Shown here: positions 42,344-51,749 of the stretch, piece by piece | How the letters are laid out: each line of letters starts with the position of its first letter | How positions within the stretch are numbered: position 1 is the first letter of the stretch | Assembly: GCA_016278485.1 (NCBI GenBank) | Contig: JADQBT010000008.1 | Coordinates: forward strand, 62,001-126,000 | Source: Halanaerobiales bacterium | GTDB taxonomy: Bacteria; Bacillota; Halanaerobiia; Halanaerobiales; Halanaerobiaceae | Reading direction: 5' to 3' | Length of the DNA: 64,000 bases | Translations under genes and position numbers: made by a program | The notes under the pieces: generated by a model | Seen by the model: only the letters and a program-made list of their open reading frames with translations | Database searches by the model: none | What the model was told of the DNA's origin: nothing

Positions 42344-43188
42344 GAAAAAAATTAAGAGAATTATCATTATCAAAACCTCTTATAGTAGGTATTGGTTTAA
42401 TTTGTTTGGCTATGATTTTTAGACTTATGGATATTTTTGTTTTTAGATTAGATGAGGTATTAGGTGAAATCATATTATCTAAAGTAATAGGATTTATTAT
42501 TGTAATTTTATTTGTAAAGATTATTGGAAATAAAATGAGTGATATTGGCTTTAATTTTAATAATAGATGGTCTATTTTAATAATAGGCGGAGTTATGACA
42601 ATAGGTTTAATGATTTTAGGATATACTGTTGAATTTCTTATATTTTCTTCTGATTCACCACAATTACTAGTGGCGGCCATTGACCCTAAAGCAGGTGTTA
42701 CAGGCGGTATTAGTTTTGCGTTTTTTCTTTTATTGGGTAATGTTGTTAATTGTTTTATGGAAGAAGGACTGTTTAGAGGAATACTAATACCAATGCTTAA
42801 TCGGAAGTATTCTGTTAGAATGACTATTATTCTGCAGGGGATATTGTTTGGTGTATGGCATATTCCATGGGCTTTCAAATGGTACATAAGTGGTTTAGTG
42901 AGTGGAACAAGTGGTTTTATAATGGCATTAGTTATTAATTCTATACCAATGATACTGATGGGGATTGTTTTTGGTATAATGTTTTATTATACTAATTCAA
43001 TATGGACACCATGGATTTCACATTTTCTAATTAATTCAATACTAAATTTAGTTCATATAAATATTAATGGTGCATTGGATCAAGGATTAACCATACGTAT
43101 GGCAGTATTCCAAGCTACATTTATGATACTTATTCCAGTTATCATCAAGCTTAGTGATCAATTAAATAAAGTTGATATTGATAAATAA
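42340..43188 (+). CDS. CPBP-family intramembrane metalloprotease
   Basis: Polytopic membrane protein of about 282 residues with the CPBP (Rce1/Abi) motifs in order: MEEGLFRG (glutamate pair plus Arg), FGVWHIPWAF with the catalytic His, and SHFLINSILN near the end. Such proteases cut within the membrane, for example in bacteriocin self-immunity or signalling; no bacteriocin gene is visible here. AAAGGAG lies before ATG 42340, which overlaps the stop of the upstream small gene. A long terminator overlaps its own stop codon. Confidence 0.88.
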   Translation: MRKKLRELSLSKPLIVGIGLICLAMIFRLMDIFVFRLDEVLGEIILSKVIGFIIVILFVKIIGNKMSDIGFNFNNRWSILIIGGVMTIGLMILGYTVEFLIFSSDSPQLLVAAIDPKAGVTGGISFAFFLLLGNVVNCFMEEGLFRGILIPMLNRKYSVRMTIILQGILFGVWHIPWAFKWYISGLVSGTSGFIMALVINSIPMILMGIVFGIMFYYTNSIWTPWISHFLINSILNLVHININGALDQGLTIRMAVFQATFMILIPVIIKLSDQLNKVDIDK

Positions 43189-43228
43189 AAGGTGCCCTTA
43201 GGTCTTGACCTTAGGGTATCTTTTATTT
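43183..43228 (+). terminator. Intrinsic terminator with 21-bp stem
   Basis: AAATAAAAGGTGCCCTTAGGT pairs with ACCTTAGGGTATCTTTTATTT across a 4-base loop (one mismatch, two G-U pairs). It begins in the CPBP stop region. Confidence 0.85.
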
Positions 43229-43298
43229 ATACTTAAGTTATAAAATAAATAAATGAATTTTTTTACTATTATAACTTAATATTATAAGGGTGATATAT

Positions 43299-44774
43299 AT
43301 GCAAAAGCATTTTAAAAGAAGTGAGTATCTACTTATTATTATTATATTTTTTTCATTTTTATTTATTTCTTATCAAAATTATCAAGAAACCAGAGATATT
43401 ATTGTCAATAAACATAACATAAGACAATCATTTATTGAAAGAAGAATAATTGACACAATCAAACATGCTGATAGTGCTTACAGGATTATTGAGACTGAAT
43501 TAAACCAAACAATGGAAGAATATTCTCAAGAACTATTTGCATATTATCAAAATAATCCAAATATCAAAACCTGGCCTTTAGAAAAATTTAAGGAGCAGTT
43601 TAATGGTTTTGATATATATTTAATAAATAAAGATTTAAAAGTTATTGCAACTACTTTTAAACAAGATCTTGGTCTGGATTTCAGTCAGTATACAATTTTT
43701 GCAAATTTACTTAACCAAAGAATAAAGGGAAATACTTTTCATGCAGACCGGATGGATATCTCAACTACTACTGGTAAGATGACTAAATATAGTTACTTAC
43801 CAACTGAAGACAATCAATATTTAATTGAATTAAGTGTTAATATCAAAGAAAAATACCCGGTTATTAAAGAGTTTAATATTCTGGCTTTAACAGAAGAATT
43901 AACTGATAGTTATCAGAGTATTAAACAGATTGCGATATATAAGTTTAATGAAGATGGAAGTAGGATTGGTCAATTAAAACAAAAGGCTCCAGGTATAACT
44001 GCTATTGATATTTCGGAGAATAGAAGAAAATTAATTCAACAGACATTGCAAAAAAATGAGCAACAAAGTTATGAGGAAAATAAGATTGAGTATAAATATG
44101 CTCCCTATTTGACATTTACTAAGAATGGTGAATTTGATTGGTGGAATTCATATGTTGTTGAGGTTATTTATGATAATCATAATATGTATACAGAAATAGC
44201 AAAACAACGTTATAGTTATTTTTTTAATGGATTCTTATTTTCAGTCTTAATTGTAGCCTTCTTTATAATGAGTTTATCTTATTATAAGAAAAATAATTTT
44301 ATGGTTAACTATGACTTTTTAACCAAACTACCCAATAGAAAGAATTTTACAGAAACAATTAATAAAATTCTTGCTGGTAAAAGAGAAGCTGATAAGAAAA
44401 TTGCAGTACTTTTTTTAGATCTTGATAATTTCAAAGCTATTAATGATAAATATGGTCATAGTTTTGGGGATCAAGTTTTACGGGAAATAGCAAATCGGCT
44501 AAGTAATTCACTCCGCAAAGAAGATTTAGCAGCTAGATTAGGTGGAGATGAGTTTGTAATTTTATTAAAAAATATGTCTAATAAAAGAGAGGTAGAAAGA
44601 GTAAAGATTAAAATAAATGAGTCACTTGCTGAACCTATCAAGATTAAGGATAAGAGCTTAACAATAGATGCCAGTATCGGGGATAGTCTGCATCCACTTG
44701 ATGGTGAAGATGCGGAGGAATTAATACATCACGCTGATCATGTTATGTATCAAGTCAAAGAAAATAAGAAATAA
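43299..44774 (+). CDS. Membrane diguanylate cyclase (extracytoplasmic sensor, GGDEF)
   Basis: Predicted c-di-GMP synthase, 491 residues. A first helix (about 9-27) and a second (about 310-327) flank a large extracytoplasmic domain. The GGDEF domain (about 335-491) has the intact signature GGDEF at 415-419 and an RKED I-site five residues earlier, so feedback inhibition is likely. Its final part reads SIGDSLHPLDG, close to the usual SIGISLYPxDG. The sensor domain resembles that of the HD-GYP protein at 3281-5527. ATG 43299 follows AAGGGTGA; GTG 43290 is inside that site. It is a single gene between two terminators. Confidence 0.9.
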   Translation: MQKHFKRSEYLLIIIIFFSFLFISYQNYQETRDIIVNKHNIRQSFIERRIIDTIKHADSAYRIIETELNQTMEEYSQELFAYYQNNPNIKTWPLEKFKEQFNGFDIYLINKDLKVIATTFKQDLGLDFSQYTIFANLLNQRIKGNTFHADRMDISTTTGKMTKYSYLPTEDNQYLIELSVNIKEKYPVIKEFNILALTEELTDSYQSIKQIAIYKFNEDGSRIGQLKQKAPGITAIDISENRRKLIQQTLQKNEQQSYEENKIEYKYAPYLTFTKNGEFDWWNSYVVEVIYDNHNMYTEIAKQRYSYFFNGFLFSVLIVAFFIMSLSYYKKNNFMVNYDFLTKLPNRKNFTETINKILAGKREADKKIAVLFLDLDNFKAINDKYGHSFGDQVLREIANRLSNSLRKEDLAARLGGDEFVILLKNMSNKREVERVKIKINESLAEPIKIKDKSLTIDASIGDSLHPLDGEDAEELIHHADHVMYQVKENKK

Positions 44775-44786
44775 TAGATGCATGGG

Positions 44787-44828
44787 AAAAACCCTTATCA
44801 ATTGTTAAATGATAAGGGTTTTTTTTTA
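44787..44828. terminator. Bidirectional intrinsic terminator
   Basis: AAAAACCCTTATC and GATAAGGGTTTTT form a 13-bp stem with a 10-base loop and A/T runs on both sides. It separates the GGDEF gene from the convergent ABC permease gene. Confidence 0.9.
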
Positions 44829-45650
44829 TCCTTTCACAGAACCTGATAAAAGACCTTTAATAAAATATTTACCAAAAATAACATAGACAATTAGAGTTGG
44901 TAAAGCAGTGATAATTGCACCACTCATCTGAATATTCCAGTGTACAACTTGACTACCTGCTAAATTTGTTAAAGCCACAGTGATTGGCTGATTAGCAGGT
45001 CGACTAGTTAAAGTAACCGCAAATAAAAATTCATTCCAGATATTTGTAAATTGCCAGATAAATACTACCACAAAAGATGGAATAGAAATAGGAAGAAAGA
45101 TATAACGGTAAATACTGAAGATGCCAGCTCCATCAACTCTGGCTGCTTCCGTTAAGGCAGTAGGAACTTCTGTATAATAATTTCTAAACATAAGAGTTGT
45201 AATCGGTAATCCATAAATAACATGCACCAGGATTAGGCCTGGAATAGAACCATAAAGACCAATAGATTGAAGAAACTGTACTAGTGGAAATAAAATACTT
45301 TGATAAGGGATAAACATGCCAAATAACATTAAGGCAAAAAGGGTGTCTGCACCTTTGAATTTCCAGTGTGATAAAACATAACCATTTAAAGAGCCCATAA
45401 TAGCAGATAAAAGAGTAGCAGGAATGACTAAATAGAAACTATTCATTAGATTAGGGGCTAGTTTTTTTAAGGCAGTTGTAAACCCTGCTAGGGAAAAGGT
45501 GGTCGGTAGGTTCCACATGGTAGTTAAAGATACCTGATCAAAATCTTTAAAACTAGTCACTAGGAGGACATACATAGGAATTAAAAAAAATACTGCAGAT
45601 AAAATAAGTATTAGATATTTTGTTTTTGAATTTTGCTGATTATTATTCAT
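44826..45650 (-). CDS. Sugar ABC transporter permease, MalG type
   Basis: Inner-membrane permease, about 274 residues and six helices, with the MalG EAA loop [22 protein letters not shown]. It forms the channel with the MalF-type protein encoded just upstream and receives sugar from the binding protein at 46637-47896. ATG 45650 (MNNNQQ) is chosen because AAGGAGG lies about 6 bases upstream; a longer reading from 45701 would run through the upstream gene. It is the last gene of the operon; no ATPase gene is present, so a shared MsmK/UgpC-like ATPase is likely. Confidence 0.92.
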   Translation of the reverse strand: MNNNQQNSKTKYLILILSAVFFLIPMYVLLVTSFKDFDQVSLTTMWNLPTTFSLAGFTTALKKLAPNLMNSFYLVIPATLLSAIMGSLNGYVLSHWKFKGADTLFALMLFGMFIPYQSILFPLVQFLQSIGLYGSIPGLILVHVIYGLPITTLMFRNYYTEVPTALTEAARVDGAGIFSIYRYIFLPISIPSFVVVFIWQFTNIWNEFLFAVTLTSRPANQPITVALTNLAGSQVVHWNIQMSGAIITALPTLIVYVIFGKYFIKGLLSGSVKG

Positions 45651-45651
45651 T

Positions 45652-46569
45652 TTAATCCTCCTTAAAGCTATTGATAAGATAAGGAATAATAAGTAGGCCA
45701 ACCATCATTAATAAGATAATAGCAATACTTGAACCCGTTGAATATCTGTTAGCCCTAAAAGTTGATTCAAACATATAGACAGCTGGTATATCAGTAACAT
45801 TATTAGGACCACTACCAGTCATTGAATAGATTAATGCAAAAGCTTTAAGTGAAACATGAGCTAAAACAATAATTGCTGAAAGTGTGATTGGTTTCTGGAT
45901 TGGAAATATAATTTTAGAAAAAATTTGCCAGTTTGAAGCACCATCTATTTTGGCTGCTTCAATAAGTTGTTCATCAATACCACGTAAACCAGCCAGCCAC
46001 ATGGCCATTGTATACCCGGAAAACTGCCAAACAGCAGCAATAATAACAGGAATTAGAGCTATATTGAAAAATAAAAACGATTCAGTACTTGTAAACCATT
46101 TCCATTGGAAACTAGTCAGACCTATTCTACTAAGTAAGAGGTTAACACCATACGGATCTCCAGGTGTGCCGGGAGAAAAAATCCAGCGCCAGACTGTACC
46201 AGTTACTACAAAAGAGATGGCCATCGGAAAAAGATAAATATTTTGAAATAGATATCCATATTTAGGTTTGTTATTTAATAAAAGTGAAAGAAAAATTCCT
46301 ATTGCAAGACAAGCAATAATGAAAAAAAGTGTAAAATAAAGTGTATTCCAAAGGTCTGTTTGAAATCTAGGATTTTGGAATAATTCAATATAATTTTTTA
46401 AACCAACATAATTTTTTTCCCCTTGCAACAAACGGGAAAAAGTATTCCAGTTCAAAAATGAAATTTGAGCCGTACGACCAATGAATCCATAAACAAAGAT
46501 ACCAATAAACAATAATGAGGGCGAAAGGATAGCAAAAGAAATTAACTTTTCCTTAGCAGTTTTTTTCAT
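45652..46569 (-). CDS. Sugar ABC transporter permease, MalF type
   Basis: Partner permease of about 305 residues with the EAA loop [20 protein letters not shown] and the typical [13 protein letters not shown] periplasmic segment. ATG 46569 (MKKTAK) lies about 9 bases after AGGAGGTG; the GTG at 46581 overlaps that site. Its stop is one base from the start of the MalG-type gene. A hairpin (46602-46630) separates it from the binding-protein gene. Confidence 0.92.
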   Translation of the reverse strand: MKKTAKEKLISFAILSPSLLFIGIFVYGFIGRTAQISFLNWNTFSRLLQGEKNYVGLKNYIELFQNPRFQTDLWNTLYFTLFFIIACLAIGIFLSLLLNNKPKYGYLFQNIYLFPMAISFVVTGTVWRWIFSPGTPGDPYGVNLLLSRIGLTSFQWKWFTSTESFLFFNIALIPVIIAAVWQFSGYTMAMWLAGLRGIDEQLIEAAKIDGASNWQIFSKIIFPIQKPITLSAIIVLAHVSLKAFALIYSMTGSGPNNVTDIPAVYMFESTFRANRYSTGSSIAIILLMMVGLLIIPYLINSFKED

Positions 46570-46601
46570 TTTTAAGTACACCTCCTAGGACAGTGAAAAA
46601 G

Positions 46602-46630
46602 CCCCCCCTTTTTAATAAGAGGGGGTTTTA
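46602..46630 (-). terminator. Intercistronic hairpin after the binding-protein gene
   Basis: On the minus strand CCCCCT and AGGGGG form a G/C stem, followed by GCTTTTT. It looks like a weak terminator or 3'-stabiliser placed between binding protein and permeases, which would make the binding protein more abundant. Confidence 0.65.
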
Positions 46631-46636
46631 AATAAT

Positions 46637-47896
46637 TTATAGATATTCGTTTGCAGCTTCTATTAATCTCTGATGTGCGTTATCTACTTCACCAGTAGTA
46701 ACAAACTGATTGATAATATCATTTAAGGCAGTGACAAAACCTTCAGGTGCAGCTGAACCATGCACGATCGAAGGTGTTAAAGTTACTGTAGCAAAGTCAT
46801 GCATAGAATCGGTTAGATATGGATCATATTTGTCTTTATCAGCATCGATGCGAGCAGGAATTGAACCTTTAATTGGATTGAAAGTATCTTGACCTTTTTT
46901 GGAAGCAATTAACTTTAACCAAGCTTTTGCGCCTTCAGGATGAGGTGCACCTTCAGGTAGGCCAAAAGTATCGGTGATTACCATAAAGCTACCGCGAGTA
47001 CCAGGGACAGATACCCAACCGAAATCTTTGTTTGGAGTCCAACCAAGAGTCTTGAAGTAACCTTCTGCCCAATCCCCCATGATTGTAAAGGCTGCTTCAC
47101 TGTTCAATACACGTTGTGCAGCATCCTGCCATGTTAAAGCAGCATGATCTTCATTTACATAATTCATAATTTCTTTAAAGACAACTAGTGATTCCCTAAC
47201 TCCTGGTTCATCAAACGAAGTAGAACCATTCCAGAGACCATTATACTTTACAGGACCTAAAGTTCCAACAAGAATTGTTTCAAAAATATGCCCAGCTGTC
47301 CATTTGTTTTTGTCTCCTAAGGCCAGTGGTGATACATCACTTTCTTCACTAATTTTCTTAAGTGCATTGATAAAGGTATAGATATTTGTTGGAGGAGTAA
47401 TGTTATGTTCTTCTAAGATGGCTTTATTAAAGAAAGCTACATTACCACGGTGTACATTGACTGGTACAGCATAGATTTCACCTTCATGGCTAACCATGTC
47501 TAGAATCTGTTGGTTAAAGTTATTTCTTACGCCCCATTCTTCTAGCAGACCAGTAATTGGTTGCATCATACCTGTTTTTACATAAGTATCTATTAATTCT
47601 GCTCCACCATGAACCTGGAATGAATCGGGTGGGTTACCGCCAACCATTCTTGTCTTTAAAACAGCCTTGGCGTTAGAACCAGCGCCCCCAGCTACTGTAG
47701 CATTGATAATTTCAATATTAGGATTTTGTTCTTTAAAAACTTCAAATAGAGCCTGAAGACCTTCTTCTTCTCCGCCGCCAGTCCACCAACTGAAAATTTC
47801 AACTTTAGTATCTTGGGCTGCTGCCAATGTAACCATAGAAAAAATCAAAACAAATGAAAGTAATAAAGCTATGGAAAATTTAGATTTTAAACTCAT
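46637..47896 (-). CDS. Periplasmic sugar-binding protein, glucose/mannose type (SBP family 1)
   Basis: Extracytoplasmic receptor of the ABC transporter, 419 residues, with a signal peptide ending TLAAA and no lipobox. EIFSWWTGGGEEEGL at the mature N-terminus, FQVHGGAELIDTY and NVHRGNVAFFNK are typical of glucose/mannose-binding proteins of the Thermus/Pseudomonas GtsA type. It is the first gene of the operon and is preceded by 219 bp without a gene (47897-48115) where I see no strong consensus promoter, in line with activation by the YesN-like regulator encoded just upstream. Glucose or a related hexose is the most likely ligand. Confidence 0.88.
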   Translation of the reverse strand: MSLKSKFSIALLLSFVLIFSMVTLAAAQDTKVEIFSWWTGGGEEEGLQALFEVFKEQNPNIEIINATVAGGAGSNAKAVLKTRMVGGNPPDSFQVHGGAELIDTYVKTGMMQPITGLLEEWGVRNNFNQQILDMVSHEGEIYAVPVNVHRGNVAFFNKAILEEHNITPPTNIYTFINALKKISEESDVSPLALGDKNKWTAGHIFETILVGTLGPVKYNGLWNGSTSFDEPGVRESLVVFKEIMNYVNEDHAALTWQDAAQRVLNSEAAFTIMGDWAEGYFKTLGWTPNKDFGWVSVPGTRGSFMVITDTFGLPEGAPHPEGAKAWLKLIASKKGQDTFNPIKGSIPARIDADKDKYDPYLTDSMHDFATVTLTPSIVHGSAAPEGFVTALNDIINQFVTTGEVDNAHQRLIEAANEYL

Positions 47897-48115
47897 TTTT
47901 TTTCCTCCTGTTTTGTATTTTTGACTTATTTGCTAACCAAACATAGCAACAGAAACTGAATAACCACCTCCATAATTGAAAATATATTATTGTTATAATT
48001 AAATCTAATTATATAATTAAGCTAATATATTAAAAAACCTCTAGATTATTTTTAGAAAATACTGAAAAATAGATATATATTTATACTATTAGTAATATTT
48101 TATTATTATATTTTA

Positions 48116-49159
48116 CTAGTATGTCTTTTTTCGAAATTCAGTTGGTGTCTGGCCAGTTATTTTTTTAAAAACTTTACTAAAATAATTAGCATCATGATAG
48201 CCAATTTGATTGGCAATTTCACAGATTGGTTTTGCGGTTTGTTTAAGTAATTCAGCAGCTTGTTCAATTCTTATATAAGTTAAATATTCAATAATAGTAA
48301 CATTATATTTATCTTTAAATAGTTTACTTAAATAACTAGTGCTTACTGACACTTGCTCAGCAATATCATCAAGAGTTAGATCATAATAGTAGTTTTTTTC
48401 TATAAATATTTTTACTTCTTCAAGCAGAGGAGAGCCTCCAATATCTTTGTTTTTGCGTAATAGTTTAGTTGCATGTTCCAAAAAATGATTTATGATATTA
48501 ATCGCCTTATCTTTAGTAGATGTGGCAGCAAGCTGTTCTTGATATTTATGGGTTTGTAACTTTTGAAAAGATTTATCATCAAGGTAACCATAAATTACTC
48601 TTAGTAGTACAGATAACAGTTCGAAAAAATATTGTTGAAACTGAGTGGGGGGTATGTTTTGATCTTTTAGTAGAGCAATTATTTTTTCAAGTGCAAGTTT
48701 AGCCCGCTCTGTATCAGCACTTTCAATAGCTTTAATAAGATTGTTTTCGGCTTGTAAAGGCAAGGATGATATTATTTTTTCTTTTTGGGTGAGTTTATTT
48801 CTAGCAGAATTAAGGAGATTTAAAATATCGTTTTTAGTGACTGGTTTGAGTAAATAATCTTCAACATTTAATCTGATAGCTTTTTGAGCATAATTAAAAT
48901 TATCATAGGCTGAAATAATATAAAATAAAGTATCTGGAGCAAATTTATTAATTTCATGAATTACTTCCAGGCCATTTATAGTCTCTAGTTGAATATCAAT
49001 CAAAATAATATCTGGCTTTTGCTTAATAGCCAGGTTAATTGCTTCTTTACCACTTCCAGTTTGAGCACAGATTATGAAATCTGAAAGTTCTGTTTCGACA
49101 AGGTGACTAATTGCTTTAAGCACTAATGGTTCATCATCTATAATCATCAATTGATACAT
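48116..49159 (-). CDS. YesN-like AraC-family response regulator
   Basis: Receiver plus AraC DNA-binding protein, 347 residues. The receiver (1-120) has IIDDEP, the phospho-acceptor Asp in LIDIQLETINGLE and Lys in LLKPV. The C-terminal AraC domain (about 245-345) has two helix-turn-helix units, DDIAEQVSVSTSYLSKLFK and ICEIANQIGYHDANYFSKVFK, ending TPTEFRK. AAAGGATGA lies before the ATG. It follows the kinase by 6 bp and precedes the sugar transporter, which it probably activates. Confidence 0.92.
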   Translation of the reverse strand: MYQLMIIDDEPLVLKAISHLVETELSDFIICAQTGSGKEAINLAIKQKPDIILIDIQLETINGLEVIHEINKFAPDTLFYIISAYDNFNYAQKAIRLNVEDYLLKPVTKNDILNLLNSARNKLTQKEKIISSLPLQAENNLIKAIESADTERAKLALEKIIALLKDQNIPPTQFQQYFFELLSVLLRVIYGYLDDKSFQKLQTHKYQEQLAATSTKDKAINIINHFLEHATKLLRKNKDIGGSPLLEEVKIFIEKNYYYDLTLDDIAEQVSVSTSYLSKLFKDKYNVTIIEYLTYIRIEQAAELLKQTAKPICEIANQIGYHDANYFSKVFKKITGQTPTEFRKKTY

Positions 49160-49165
49160 GAGAAA

Positions 49166-50596
49166 TCATCCTTTCATAATTGGTAAACTAAGTTTTATTA
49201 TTGTACCAGCATTAGGTCTGCTTTTAATCGTGATTAAATTATCTTCTCTATATTGGAGTTTTAGTCTTTGCACAATATTTTTTAACCCGCTGGCTACTTG
49301 TTCAGTTTTTTGAAAAATATCATCTATGGTAGCTTGATCCATGCCTTGACCATTATCACTTACTTTAATAATTATTCGATCAAGCTCTTTTTTAACTGTA
49401 ACCTTTATCTTTCCCTGACGTTCTTTGAGTTCGTTAATACCGTGTAAGAAAGCATTTTCTAACAGTGGTTGAATAGTCATACCAGGGATTAAATATTCAG
49501 TCAGATCAGGATTATAATTAATTTCGCAGGCTAGTTTTTCTCCGAAACGAATCTCCATAATTTGGCAATAAATCTTTATATGATCTAATTCTTGCTGAAT
49601 CTTAACCATTTTTTTAGATTCTTTTAAATTATAGCGTAGTAGCTCGGCAATTTTTTTTATTAAATTTCCGGTTTGTTCTGCATCCTCAATAATCGCAACC
49701 TGAGAAATTGAGTTTAATGTATTATAAAGAAAATGTGGATTTATTTGAGCTTGAAATTTTCTAATTTCAGCTTCGCGGAGTAAATTGTTGGCTTTTAAAT
49801 GTTCCATTTTTTCTTTTTGCAATTCTTTTTCCAGAGTCATTTTTTCTTTTAATTGATTAAATAGTTTTTTAAGATCGTCTGCCATTTGATTAAAAACGCA
49901 AGCAATAGTTTTAAGTTCATCATGAGATTGAACATTAATAGCATCTATGGCAAAGTTTCCACTGGATATTTTACGAGCGGCAAAAATAATGCGTTTCAGG
50001 GGACGGGTGATACTTGCAGAAAAATACAAGAGAAAAATAAGACTCAATAGACCAGCTAAAAATGCTGACAAGAGTGCTTTGCGATTCATTTGATTCAAAA
50101 AATTCCTGACCATAACATATTGATCATTGCCTGTTTTTATATTAATACTAATCAATTGAGTAATATATTTACCAGTTAGATTGACCTGGTGGTGAAATTC
50201 TGGATAAGATTCAATTGCTTGTTGGTTATCTATTTTTGTTCGTTCAATGATATTTTGAGAAAGGTAGAGTACAGATTGTGTGATTAATAAAAGATTTTCA
50301 TCTAATTGCTGATAATTAGTATTAAGTTCTGTTAGTAGATTAATAGTCTGGTTATAACTATTCTGATAGGCAGCCAGTGTCTCTGGATGTTGTTTGCGAA
50401 CGTATTTTTCGGTATAGTAATCAACAGATTTTAGCCTTTCGGTTAACTGCTGGAGTAGTTGATTTTCAAGCATGATTTTTTCAAAAGTACCAGCAGCTAG
50501 TTGATAACTAAAGATAAGGTAAATACTTGAAAGTAATATTAGTATAAAAAAGATAATGAAAAAGAGGATTAACTTATTGCGAATGGTCCAGGTCAT
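49166..50596 (-). CDS. YesM-like sensor histidine kinase
   Basis: Kinase of the LytS/YesM type, 476 residues: helix (about 9-29), extracytoplasmic domain, helix (about 175-195), HAMP linker (about 195-245), His_kinase domain with phospho-accepting His in INPHFLYNTLNSI, and an ATPase with NAFLHGINE and SDNGQGM. ATG 50596 has GAGGTG upstream and overlaps the end of the periplasmic-binding-like gene, so all three signalling genes are cotranscribed. The external domain is short, which suits reading out the partner binding protein. Confidence 0.92.
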   Translation of the reverse strand: MTWTIRNKLILFFIIFFILILLSSIYLIFSYQLAAGTFEKIMLENQLLQQLTERLKSVDYYTEKYVRKQHPETLAAYQNSYNQTINLLTELNTNYQQLDENLLLITQSVLYLSQNIIERTKIDNQQAIESYPEFHHQVNLTGKYITQLISINIKTGNDQYVMVRNFLNQMNRKALLSAFLAGLLSLIFLLYFSASITRPLKRIIFAARKISSGNFAIDAINVQSHDELKTIACVFNQMADDLKKLFNQLKEKMTLEKELQKEKMEHLKANNLLREAEIRKFQAQINPHFLYNTLNSISQVAIIEDAEQTGNLIKKIAELLRYNLKESKKMVKIQQELDHIKIYCQIMEIRFGEKLACEINYNPDLTEYLIPGMTIQPLLENAFLHGINELKERQGKIKVTVKKELDRIIIKVSDNGQGMDQATIDDIFQKTEQVASGLKNIVQRLKLQYREDNLITIKSRPNAGTIIKLSLPIMKG

Positions 50597-51581
50597 TTTC
50601 TAACACCTCTTTAGTTAAAATTTTAATATCAATACTACTAAAGATATTGACTTTTTTATATTTAAGATAATTTTCAATTTCCAGGACCGCATTTCTGCCA
50701 ACTAGTTGCTGGTCGTTATAGAGTGATGCGTCAATAATATCATGAGTTATATAGTTTCTAATAGTAGTTGTATTCCCAGAACCGATTAAAATCATTTCTT
50801 TGCCATTTTTTCTTCTATCGAGTATACTAGCTGTTACTTCTGTGGTAACTGGTTGTGTTGTGAAGATTCCAATAATATCGGGATGATCGAGTAAGAGTCT
50901 ATTAATTTCTTGCAAATTTTCAACTAGATTAGATCGCAATTTTCGCCAAACTCTTATCTTAGACTCTGGATTACTACTTATAGCTACTCTAAAACCAAAT
51001 ATCTGTAAATACTCGGACATAGAAGATTGACCAGTCTCTAGATGTTCCTTAGAAATAATTGCGAAAACAGGTTTTCTTCCATTAATATTTAAGAGCATTT
51101 TTTTTCCTAGTTTATAGCCAGCTTGAAAATTATTTAAGCCAACATAACTGATGCGAGCTGTTTCGGGAAGGTCTGAATGAATTGTAATTGTAGCAATATT
51201 ATTTTGATAAGCTTTATTAATTAATGGAGCTAGTTTTCGATTTTCTCCATCTACAATAATCCCGTCATAATTTGACAGACTTGCTAGCTGATATTGTTCT
51301 AATAGACTAAGTTGATCAGTCGGTTTGACTCTGATAGTCTTTAAATCTATATTTTTCTTTTGCGCTATTTCTGCTGCTCCTTTAGCTAATTTTTGATCTG
51401 GATAATTTGTTTGATCATAAAGCAAAGCAATTTTAAGTTGATTTTTCGGTTGCTTGGGTTTTTCATCAAATAGTAGAAATTGTTGCATCTGATGTAAGTC
51501 AGTGAACATTAAAAACCCAAGATAGACTATCATTCCAAGTAAGATGAGCATGATAGAGATGTATAAATTCTTTTTTAACAA
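50574..51581 (-). CDS. Membrane-anchored periplasmic-binding-like sensor protein
   Basis: RbsB/XylF-like sugar-binding fold tethered by an N-terminal helix (about 7-27). The body begins LKIALLYDQTNYPD and contains YDGIIVDGEN, ISYVGLNNFQAGYKLGKKML and IIGIFTTQPVTTEVTA, the usual landmarks of this family. Its gene order with a YesM-type kinase and a YesN-type regulator matches three-component systems in which the binding protein presents the sugar to the kinase (XylFII-LytS type). The start is TTG 51581 behind an AAGGA about 11 bases upstream, a weak arrangement. Confidence 0.82.
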   Translation of the reverse strand: MLKKNLYISIMLILLGMIVYLGFLMFTDLHQMQQFLLFDEKPKQPKNQLKIALLYDQTNYPDQKLAKGAAEIAQKKNIDLKTIRVKPTDQLSLLEQYQLASLSNYDGIIVDGENRKLAPLINKAYQNNIATITIHSDLPETARISYVGLNNFQAGYKLGKKMLLNINGRKPVFAIISKEHLETGQSSMSEYLQIFGFRVAISSNPESKIRVWRKLRSNLVENLQEINRLLLDHPDIIGIFTTQPVTTEVTASILDRRKNGKEMILIGSGNTTTIRNYITHDIIDASLYNDQQLVGRNAVLEIENYLKYKKVNIFSSIDIKILTKEVLENDLDHSQ

Positions 51582-51749
51582 GATTAATCAGTCCTTCTTA
51601 ACTTGCATTTATAAAAATTATAACATAAATTTTAAATTGGTGTCCATAAGTATAATTATTATGCAGGAATTATCCTAAGTAATCGATAAGTATAAATTAA
51701 TGGTTTAATTTGTCATAAAAAATTATTTTTTAGAAGAGAGGGATAACTT

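Noticed and set aside
42324-42887. 187-residue minus-strand frame opposite the CPBP protease gene
   Set aside because: Antisense shadow without ribosome binding site; the plus strand has clear CPBP motifs.
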